Of a stretch of 64,000 bases of DNA, positions 53,150 through 59,606 are shown in pieces. The translations under genes and the position numbers were made by a program. Every line of letters starts with the position of its first letter. The stretch's first letter is position 1. The notes beneath the pieces were generated by a model. It worked only from the letters and a program-made list of their open reading frames with translations. It was not told the origin of the DNA and did no database searches. Source of the DNA: Rhodospirillaceae bacterium (lineage in GTDB: Bacteria; Pseudomonadota; Alphaproteobacteria; DSM-16000; Inquilinaceae); assembly GCA_020638595.1 (NCBI GenBank), contig JACKIG010000015.1, positions 62,001-126,000 of the forward strand, given 5' to 3'.

Positions 53150-53773
53150 ATGACGCAGGAACTGCTGTCCGCCCTGATCGAGCGGACGACGGCCAGCATT
53201 GCGGCACATGCCGACGAACTGACGAAGCTGGATCAGGCCATCGGCGACGGCGATCACGGCATCAACATGGCCCGCGGGTTCAAGGCCATCGCCGAGCAGC
53301 GCGACAGCCTGGCCGCCCTGCCGGCCAACCAGGCGCTGCAGAAGGCCGGCATGACGCTGGTGATGAAGGTGGGCGGCGCGTCCGGACCGCTCTACGGCAG
53401 CCTGCTGATGTCCATGGGCAAGGCACTGCCCGAGGCGCCCGCGTCGCTGGCCGACGTGGCCGCGGCCTTCGCCGAAGGCGTCGCCGCCGTGCAGAAGCGC
53501 GGCAAATCCGGTCCCGGCGAGAAGACGATGCTGGAGGTGCTGGTACCGGTGCTGGCCGCGCTGCGCGCCGCCGACGGCACCGACCTGCCGGCGGCCCTGG
53601 CGGCGGTGCGGGCCGCCGCCGACACCGGCCTTGAGAGCACCCGGCCCATGCGGGCGACCAAGGGCCGGGCGTCCTATCTGGGCGAAAGGTCGGTCGGCCA
53701 TCTCGACCCCGGGGCGCGATCGAGCGCGCTGCTGGCCCATGCGGTCGCCGATGTGCTGGAGCAGATGCCGTGA
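53150..53773 (+). CDS. dhaL: Dihydroxyacetone kinase ADP-binding subunit
   Basis: A 207-residue DhaL. The Mg-ADP site is AIGDGDHGINMARGF, with GGASGPLYGSLLMSMGKALP and the lid/end GARSSALLAHAVADVL. DhaL holds tightly bound ADP that is recharged by DhaM and passes phosphate to dihydroxyacetone on DhaK. ATG 53150 has AAGGGCTGAAG ahead; upstream frame is not gene-like. The dhaM GTG overlaps its stop (GTGA). DhaK is not upstream as usual but on the opposite strand at the far end of the operon. Confidence 0.94.
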   Translation: MTQELLSALIERTTASIAAHADELTKLDQAIGDGDHGINMARGFKAIAEQRDSLAALPANQALQKAGMTLVMKVGGASGPLYGSLLMSMGKALPEAPASLADVAAAFAEGVAAVQKRGKSGPGEKTMLEVLVPVLAALRAADGTDLPAALAAVRAAADTGLESTRPMRATKGRASYLGERSVGHLDPGARSSALLAHAVADVLEQMP

Positions 53774-54159
53774 CGGACAAGGTCGCACTCGTCATCGTTT
53801 CGCATTCGCCCGACGTGGCCAAGGGAACCGCGGACATGGTGCGCCAGATGGTCGGCGACGACGTGCGGGTGGCCGCCTGCGGCGGCGACCCCGACGGCGG
53901 CCTGGGCACCGATGTCGCCAGGATCCAGGAGGCGATCGATGCGGTCTATTCGCCGGCCGGTGTGGCCGTGCTGGTCGACCTGGGCGGGGCGGAAACCAAT
54001 ACCGAGATGGCGATCGAGATGCTGGAAGAGGATCGGCGTGCCCGTGTCGTCATCTGCAATGCGCCCATCGTCGAGGGCGCGGTGATGGCGGCCACCGAGG
54101 CCTCCGGCGGCGGCACCCTGGAAGAGGTGCGCGCGACCGCCGAAGAGCTGTCACCCTAG
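53770..54159 (+). CDS. dhaM: PTS-dependent dihydroxyacetone kinase phosphotransferase subunit
   Basis: A 129-residue DhaM equal to the EIIA-mannose-type domain only. The phosphorylated His12 is in VIVSHSPDVAKG; VLVDLGGAETNTEMA is the second conserved segment. It takes phosphate from HPr, encoded 16 nt downstream, and recharges ADP on DhaL. In E. coli DhaM also carries HPr and partial EI domains; here these are separate genes in the same operon. Confidence 0.93.
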   Translation: MTDKVALVIVSHSPDVAKGTADMVRQMVGDDVRVAACGGDPDGGLGTDVARIQEAIDAVYSPAGVAVLVDLGGAETNTEMAIEMLEEDRRARVVICNAPIVEGAVMAATEASGGGTLEEVRATAEELSP

Positions 54160-54175
54160 CCGGGACATCGGGCCG

Positions 54176-54475
54176 ATGGACATGTCGCATCCCCAGCGGG
54201 CGTTCGGCGAGGCGGTGATCAGCCACAAGACCGGACTGCATGCGCGACCGTCGGTCAAACTGACGAAGCTGGCCAAGCAGTTCCGCTCGGCGATCCAGGT
54301 GCGCGTCGGCAGCGATGGCGACTGGATCGATGCCAAGAGCATCGTCAAAGTGATGAAGCTGAAGGTCAAGGCCGGGCAATCCATCGCGTTCATGGCCGAC
54401 GGCGACGACTGCGGCGATGCCGTCGGGGCGCTGGTGGCACTGGTGGAGAGGGATTTCGATGAGCCTGCCGGCTGA
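54176..54475 (+). CDS. ptsH: HPr phosphocarrier protein
   Basis: A 99-residue HPr. The active His22 is in KTGLHARPSVKLTKLA, followed by DAKSIVKVMKLKVKAGQSI. The regulatory Ser46 region of Firmicute HPr is replaced by AKSIVKVM. It shuttles phosphate from the EI encoded next to DhaM. Starts at ATG 54176 or ATG 54182. It overlaps the EI gene by 17 nt, so the two are strongly coupled. Confidence 0.93.
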   Translation: MDMSHPQRAFGEAVISHKTGLHARPSVKLTKLAKQFRSAIQVRVGSDGDWIDAKSIVKVMKLKVKAGQSIAFMADGDDCGDAVGALVALVERDFDEPAG

Positions 54476-56072
54476 ACAGCGCTGGCGCGGTACCATCGCC
54501 TCGCGCGGTTTGGCGCTGGGTGCCGCCGTCGTCGGCGGCATCGCGGTCATGCGTGCCCGCGCCAAGGGGACGCCGGCGGAGGAATGGGCCGCCCTGGCCG
54601 CGGCGGTGCGGCGGACGACCGCGCGGCTGCGCACCCTGGCGGCAACGGCCGACGCGCTGACGGCGGAAATCCTGGAGATCCAGACGGCATTGCTGGAGGA
54701 CGAGGCGCTGCTGGAGCCGGCACGCGACGCGATCGCCGGCGGCGTGGCGGCGGACCGTGCCTGGGCCGATGCCCTGCAGGCATTGATCGCCGACTACGAG
54801 GCGGAGGACGACGAGTATTTCCGCGCGCGCGCCACAGACCTGAAGGACCTGCGCGACAGCGTCGCGCGGGCGCTGATGGGCGCGGACGACGTGCCGGACG
54901 CGACCGGCAGCCACGATGCGGCCATCCTGGTCGCCCAGGACCTGACGCCGACGCGGTTCCTGGAAACGGACTGGTCGCGGTTCGGCGGTGCGGCCCTGTT
55001 CGGCGGCAGCGCCACCAGCCATGTCGCCATGCTGGCGCGCAGCCGCGGCATCCCCATGCTGGTCGGGGTCGACGGCGACCTGTCGGGCATCGCGCAGGGG
55101 ATCCAGGCGGTGCTGGATGCGGAATCCGGATGGCTGGTGCTGATGCCGGCGGAGGAAACGCGGGCCCAGTTCGCCGCCATGGCCGCCGCCCACGCCCACA
55201 TCGCGCAGGAGGAGGCACGCTTTCTAGCGCCGCCCGCGGTCACGGCGCGCGGGCGGCGCATCCAGGTGCAGATCAATGCCGACAACCCGGCCATCGTCGC
55301 CGGCGTCACGCCCGCCCATTGCGATGGCATCGGCCTGACGCGCACGGAGTTCCTGTTCCACGGCCCCGCCCTGCCCGACGAGGAAACGCAGCTGCGGACC
55401 TATGCCGGCCTGGTCCGCTGGGCCGCCGGCCGGCCCGTGACCATCCGCACGCTGGATGCCGGCGGCGACAAGCCCATCGCTGGCCTGACCCCGGATGACG
55501 AGGCCAACCCATTCCTGGGTGTGCGCGGCGTGAGGCTCAGCCTGGCCCGGCCCGAGGTGTTCGCCGTACAGATCCGCGCACTGGTGCGCGCCGCCGCCCT
55601 GGGGCCGCTGAAGGTGATGTGCCCGATGGTGACGGTGCCGGCGGAGATGGCGCGCGTGCGCACGCTGTTCGTCCAGGCGGTCCGGCGCCTTCAGGCCGCC
55701 GGCGTCGCCTGTGCGATGCCCGCGCTGGGCATGATGGTCGAAGTGCCGTCGGCCGCCCTGCGGGCGCAGGACTTCCCCGTCGACTTCTATTCCATCGGCA
55801 GCAACGACCTGGTGCAATACGTCACGGCGACCGCCCGCGACAACCCGGCCCTGGCAAGCCTGCACGACCCGCGTGACCCGGCGGTGCTGGACCTGATCGG
55901 CCGCGTCATCGCCGTGGGCGCCGCCACCGGTCGGGAGGTCAGCCTCTGCGGCGACATGGCCGCAGACCCGGACCTGCTGTCCCTGCTGCTGGGCCTGGGG
56001 CTGACGACGGTATCGGTGGCGCCGGCGGCGCTGGCGCGCGTCAAGGCCGCGATCGCGCGGTACGATGGCTAA
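54459..56072 (+). CDS. ptsI: Phosphoenolpyruvate-protein phosphotransferase (Enzyme I)
   Basis: A 537-residue EI. The N-terminal domain carries the active His188 in FGGSATSHVAMLARSRGIPML. The C-terminal PEP-binding barrel has LTRTEFLF, RTLDAGGDKP, MVEVPSAALRAQDF, FYSIGSNDLVQYVTATARDN and SLCGDMAADP with the conserved Cys. It starts the PEP to EI to HPr to DhaM to DhaL relay. Slightly shorter than enteric EI. It overlaps the downstream HTH gene by 8 nt. No sugar EIIBC genes are nearby, so this set seems dedicated to dihydroxyacetone. Confidence 0.94.
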   Translation: MSLPAEQRWRGTIASRGLALGAAVVGGIAVMRARAKGTPAEEWAALAAAVRRTTARLRTLAATADALTAEILEIQTALLEDEALLEPARDAIAGGVAADRAWADALQALIADYEAEDDEYFRARATDLKDLRDSVARALMGADDVPDATGSHDAAILVAQDLTPTRFLETDWSRFGGAALFGGSATSHVAMLARSRGIPMLVGVDGDLSGIAQGIQAVLDAESGWLVLMPAEETRAQFAAMAAAHAHIAQEEARFLAPPAVTARGRRIQVQINADNPAIVAGVTPAHCDGIGLTRTEFLFHGPALPDEETQLRTYAGLVRWAAGRPVTIRTLDAGGDKPIAGLTPDDEANPFLGVRGVRLSLARPEVFAVQIRALVRAAALGPLKVMCPMVTVPAEMARVRTLFVQAVRRLQAAGVACAMPALGMMVEVPSAALRAQDFPVDFYSIGSNDLVQYVTATARDNPALASLHDPRDPAVLDLIGRVIAVGAATGREVSLCGDMAADPDLLSLLLGLGLTTVSVAPAALARVKAAIARYDG

Positions 56073-56526
56073 GCCCCCTGACACAGCGCAGCGCCCCGCA
56101 GCCAACGGCCGCGCGCCGCCCAGGGAGGAGCTGATCGCCCACTACAAGCGGCTGTTGCAGACCTATATCGACCGCCGCCCGTCGGGCACGCGCCAGAAGA
56201 TCGCCGCGGCATTGGGGACGAACAAGAGCTTCGTATCCCAGATCACCAGCCCCGCCTATGCCGTGCCGGTGCCGGAAAGCCACGTCGATACGATCATGGC
56301 GCTCTGCCACTTCTCGGCCGAGGAGCGGGAGAGCTTCCTCGGCGCCTATGCCGAAGCCCATCCGGGCCGCGGCGGCGCCGCCGACAACGGCGCGCGGTGC
56401 GAACCGTCCCGCCGCCTGCTGATCACCGTCCCCGTCTTCCGCGACGCCGGCGTCCAGCAGGAGGTGGAGGACCTTATCAAGACCTTCGCGGACAGGGTGG
56501 TCCGCCTCGCCCGCCGCAGCGAATAG
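56065..56526 (+). CDS. Small HTH protein at the end of the dha operon
   Basis: A 153-residue protein with a helix-turn-helix-like core, RRPSGTRQKIAAALGTNKSFVSQITSPAYAVPVP, followed by helices (VDTIMALCHFSAEERESFLGAYAEAHPG) and a C-terminal LLITVPVFRDAGVQQEVEDLIKTFADRVVRLARR. Not assigned to a named family; it may be an XRE-like regulator. Its ATG overlaps the ptsI stop by 8 nt, and convergent dhaK ends 66 nt further on. A role in controlling the dha genes is inferred from position only. Confidence 0.7.
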   Translation: MAKPPDTAQRPAANGRAPPREELIAHYKRLLQTYIDRRPSGTRQKIAAALGTNKSFVSQITSPAYAVPVPESHVDTIMALCHFSAEERESFLGAYAEAHPGRGGAADNGARCEPSRRLLITVPVFRDAGVQQEVEDLIKTFADRVVRLARRSE

Positions 56527-56591
56527 GTCCCGCACCGCTTACGTCGGACCGGGACGGTCGCAACACGGGGGGGGCATCGCGGCGACGGATT

Positions 56592-57584
56592 TCAGCACCC
56601 CCATCGAAGGCCGGCCGTGTGCACCGGCGCATCCCACAGCCGCAGCATCTCGTCGTCGGCGAGCGTCACGGTGATCGAGCAGCCGGCCATGTCCAGCGAC
56701 GTCGTGTAGTTGCCGACCAGCGAGCGCGCCACGGTCACGCCGGCCGCGCCCACCAGCCGCAAGGCGGTGTTGTAGACGACGTAGAGTTCCAGCAGCGGCG
56801 TGCCGCCGAAGCCGTTGACCAGCAGCAGGGCGCGGCTGCCGGCCGCAGGTTTCAGGTCGCGCAGGATCGTGTCCACCATCTCCGCCACGATCGCGTCGGC
56901 GGGGGCCAGCTTCATCCGGCGGCGGCCCGGCTCGCCATGGATGCCCACCCCCATCTCCATCTCGTCATCGCCGATCTGGAAGGTCGGGCTGCCGGCGGCC
57001 GGGACCGTGCAACTGGTCAGCGCCACCCCCATGGAGCCGGTCGCCTTGTTGACGCGATCGCCGAGGGCGCGGCACGTCTCCAGGTCCGCCCCCTCCTCCG
57101 CCGCGGCACCGACGATCTTCTCCACCACCATTGTGCCGGCAACCCCGCGGCGGCCGGTGGTGAACGAGCTGTCTTCCACGGCCACGTCGTCGTTGGTGAT
57201 GACGGTGGCATTGGCGCCATCCAGCATCTCCGCCGCCATCTCGAAATTCATGATGTCGCCGGAGTAGTTCTTGACGATGAACAGGACACCGGCCCCGCCA
57301 TCCGCAGCCTGCGCGGCGGCCAGGATCTGGTCGGGCGTCGGCGAGGTGAACACCTGCCCCGGGCAGGCCGCGCTCAGCATTCCGCGCCCGACGAAGCCGC
57401 CATGCAGCGGTTCGTGCCCCGACCCGCCGCCGGACAGCACCGCGACCTTGCCGGTCGCCGGACCGCCGGACCGCACGATGAAGGCCGGGTCCTGGCTGAT
57501 GCGGACGATATCCGCGTGCGCGGCGGCAAAGCCCGCCAGGCTTTCGCCCAGGAACGCATCGACCGTGTTGATGAACTTCTTCAT
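56592..57584 (-). CDS. dhaK: Dihydroxyacetone kinase substrate-binding subunit
   Basis: A 330-residue DhaK. The N-terminal VLSGGGSGHEPLHGGFVG binds dihydroxyacetone phosphate groups; FIVKNYSGDIMNFEMA and the covalent hemiaminal His216 in GVGIHGEPG mark the active site; LLVNGFGGTPLLELYVVYN and the C-terminal part complete the fold. DhaK presents dihydroxyacetone to DhaL-ADP-phosphate. It is transcribed toward dhaL-dhaM-ptsH-ptsI, the reverse of normal dhaKLM order, so its level is set by a separate promoter in the 57585-57989 region. Confidence 0.94.
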   Translation of the reverse strand: MKKFINTVDAFLGESLAGFAAAHADIVRISQDPAFIVRSGGPATGKVAVLSGGGSGHEPLHGGFVGRGMLSAACPGQVFTSPTPDQILAAAQAADGGAGVLFIVKNYSGDIMNFEMAAEMLDGANATVITNDDVAVEDSSFTTGRRGVAGTMVVEKIVGAAAEEGADLETCRALGDRVNKATGSMGVALTSCTVPAAGSPTFQIGDDEMEMGVGIHGEPGRRRMKLAPADAIVAEMVDTILRDLKPAAGSRALLLVNGFGGTPLLELYVVYNTALRLVGAAGVTVARSLVGNYTTSLDMAGCSITVTLADDEMLRLWDAPVHTAGLRWGC

Positions 57585-57874
57585 GGCTTCATCCCTGCCC
57601 GCTTGCCCGTTTCCGATGGCCCGGGGGCGCCGATGGCGGGCGCCGCCCGGCTGTGGCGCAGGTTTATCTCACGCCGGACGTTACAGCAGAACACGCAAAC
57701 GCCGGCCTGGGCGCCCCTGCGGCACCCAGGCGATCCCAAGCGATGCGCCGGCGCGCCGAGTTGCGGCGCAACATCACCGAATCGCCGACGCCGTACCGCC
57801 CCTCATGAGGGCATCCGGCAACCGACGCCACGCATTAACCCAAGAGCCGACAAGTCCGGCAAGCGCCCCCATTA

Positions 57875-57890
57875 ACCAAGAATACTTGGT
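57875..57890. promoter_or_regulatory. Inverted repeat, candidate operator
   Basis: ACCAAG-AATA-CTTGGT is a perfect 6-bp dyad about 100 nt before the FecR gene start. No known regulator site matches that I can name. Confidence 0.45.
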
Positions 57891-57955
57891 ATGCGGCAAA
57901 GTGGCACGTTCAATACCTGATTCTCCCTGAAACGGGCATCAGACAGCCGCCGAGT

Positions 57956-57969
57956 TTAAGACTTCTTAA
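57956..57969. promoter_or_regulatory. Inverted repeat TTAAGA-CT-TCTTAA
   Basis: A perfect dyad that abuts AAGGAG (57968-57973) in the FecR leader. It resembles but does not match the CtrA box (TTAA-N7-TTAA), having six rather than seven bases between TTAA halves. In RNA it would form a hairpin over the purine stretch. Confidence 0.45.
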
Positions 57970-57989
57970 GGAGTTGTGTTTAAGCTGTC

Positions 57990-59486
57990 ATGGTGATTAA
58001 GATTGATGACCATGTCTTGTGCTCCTGGATTCCCGCCATGACTCGCCTTAACCGTTTTCGCTCCAGCGCGCGTGCTGCCCCTTCGCGGGCTGCCCATGGG
58101 TATCGCCAGTCCATCCTTCTCAAGCTCGCGCTCGGCACATTGCTGGCTGCATTCGTCGTCTCGCTGGGGACCTTGCCGGCACAGAGCCAGCGCGTGCCCG
58201 GGGGACCGGTTGCGGGGGGCCCATTCGTGCTCGGCCCGCTGGATCTGGACTTGACGCCGGTGGCATCGGAGGTCGCGGGCGACGATCGGATCGTCACGCA
58301 GGTGCCGCCGCAGATGGCAAGCGTACCGGACCAGCCCGAGACGGTGGATGCGCCGCATGGGCGCGAAGGGGCGCCGACCGTCGAAGTCGGTGCCCTGAAC
58401 CTGGAGCCGAATTGGGTGGTGTCCGAGGTGACGGGACGGGTGATGTGGCGTCCCGACGGTACGGATGCGCAGTGGTCGCCGGTAACGGCCGGCCAGGTCC
58501 TGGCACCGCCCGTCCATGTCTGGACCGGTGCCCTCAGCACCGTCCTGCTGCAAAGGGCCGGCGGGTTGGTCGACGATTCCATCGACATCGACCAGAACAC
58601 GCAAATCGTCATCGGCGCGGTGCCGGAAGGCGTGAACCTGACGCGAATCGAACAAGCCTCGGGCGCCGTCTTCTTCGTCGTCCAGCCGAACCTGCCCAGG
58701 GCCTTCCGCGTCGACACGCCGTTCCTTGCCGCGGTCGTCAAGGGCACCGAGTTCTCATCCGTGGTTGACGACATGGGCGCTGCCATCGGCGTCGCGGAAG
58801 GCGTCGTCGGCGTATCCAGTGCCGCCAGCGGAACCCAAGCGGATGTCGCGGCCGGATCAGTCGGCGAAGTGTCGGGCCGAGCCGGCGGGGTGTCCGTGTC
58901 CGACACGGGGCATGCCGCGACATCGGCCGGCCAGGCAGCCGGCGCCGCGGCCGCGGCAGGATCGGCATCCTCCGGGTCGGGGTCGGGATCGGCATCCTCC
59001 GGGTCGGGATCGGCAGCCGGCAGCGGCGCCGCCTCTCCGGGCAACAGCGGCGCAGCACCTGGCCAGACCGGCGCGTCCCCCGGCAACAGCGCCGCTGCCC
59101 CCGGCCAGGACGGGAGCTCCCCGGGGAACTCCGGCGACAATGGCGGCGGCAACGGTGGTGGTAACGGCGGCGGAAACGGCGGCGGCAACGGTGGCGGAAA
59201 CGGCGGCGGTAACGGCGGCGGTAACGGCGGCGGCAATGGCGGCGGAAACGGCGGCGGTAACGGCGGCGGTAACGGCGGCGGAAACGGCGGCGGAAACGGT
59301 GGCGGAAACGCCGGCGGCAATGGCGGCGGAAACGCCGGCGGCAATGGCGGGGGCAACGCCGGCGGCAATGGCGGGGGCAACGCCGGCGGCAATGGCGGCG
59401 GAAACGGCGGCGGCAATGGTGGCGGAAACGGCGGCGGCAATGGTGGCGGAAACGGCGGCGGCAATGGCGGCGGCAATCAGCGTTGA
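57990..59486 (+). CDS. FecR-domain protein with long (Gly/Ala)-Gly-Gly-Asn tail
   Basis: A 498-residue exported protein. An uncleaved or long signal sequence (ILLKLALGTLLAAFVVSLGTLPAQSQ, about residues 42-67) precedes a FecR domain (about 135-275; VVSEVTGRVMWRPDG, VWTGALSTVLLQRAGG, DQNTQIVIG, GAVFFVVQPN, FRVDTPFLAAVVKGTEFSSVVDD). Then comes a Ser/Gly/Ala linker and, from about 385, 28 tandem units of (Gly/Ala)-Gly-Gly-Asn, ending in GNQR. Start is ATG 57990 or 58038; the purine site at 57968 is too far from the first. It precedes a CHASE2 kinase by about 120 nt; FecR and CHASE2 proteins are often neighbours. Confidence 0.82.
   Translation: MVIKIDDHVLCSWIPAMTRLNRFRSSARAAPSRAAHGYRQSILLKLALGTLLAAFVVSLGTLPAQSQRVPGGPVAGGPFVLGPLDLDLTPVASEVAGDDRIVTQVPPQMASVPDQPETVDAPHGREGAPTVEVGALNLEPNWVVSEVTGRVMWRPDGTDAQWSPVTAGQVLAPPVHVWTGALSTVLLQRAGGLVDDSIDIDQNTQIVIGAVPEGVNLTRIEQASGAVFFVVQPNLPRAFRVDTPFLAAVVKGTEFSSVVDDMGAAIGVAEGVVGVSSAASGTQADVAAGSVGEVSGRAGGVSVSDTGHAATSAGQAAGAAAAAGSASSGSGSGSASSGSGSAAGSGAASPGNSGAAPGQTGASPGNSAAAPGQDGSSPGNSGDNGGGNGGGNGGGNGGGNGGGNGGGNGGGNGGGNGGGNGGGNGGGNGGGNGGGNGGGNAGGNGGGNAGGNGGGNAGGNGGGNAGGNGGGNGGGNGGGNGGGNGGGNGGGNGGGNQR
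59142..59477 (+). repeat. 28-unit 12-bp coding repeat (GGN GGN GGN AAY)
   Basis: Twenty-eight in-frame 12-bp units, varying mostly at third positions (GGC, GGT, GGA, GGG; AAC, AAT). Four units begin GCC (Ala). The silent variation in most units argues the repeat is maintained at protein level and not just expanded recently, though runs of identical units (for example GGCGGTAAC) show local duplication. Confidence 0.97.
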
Positions 59487-59606
59487 CCGGGGTCCCCGGT
59501 CGATCGCCGCCCTCGCGCCGCGCGTCTGAAGCGTCCTCCCGCGTCCAGATGGCCTCCCGCTTCGATCGGGCGGGCAGACTGAAGCCCGCAAACGGTGTTC
59601 GACGGT

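Larger units (their letters stand above)
57585..57989. other. Divergent control region between dhaK and the FecR gene
   Basis: A 405-nt gap without a gene. The dhaK-proximal part is GC-rich with no feature I can name. From about 57830 it is AT-richer, with two similar strings ATTAACC(C)AAGA and two inverted repeats listed separately, probably the FecR promoter. Confidence 0.55.

Noticed and set aside
57956..57969. CtrA-binding site
   Set aside because: The spacing between TTAA halves is six bases, not seven, so it was kept only as an unnamed inverted repeat.
57980..59476. Proline-rich (PPLPPP) protein on the minus strand
   Set aside because: It is the reverse complement of the Gly-Gly-Gly-Asn repeat; the plus strand has a signal peptide and FecR domain.
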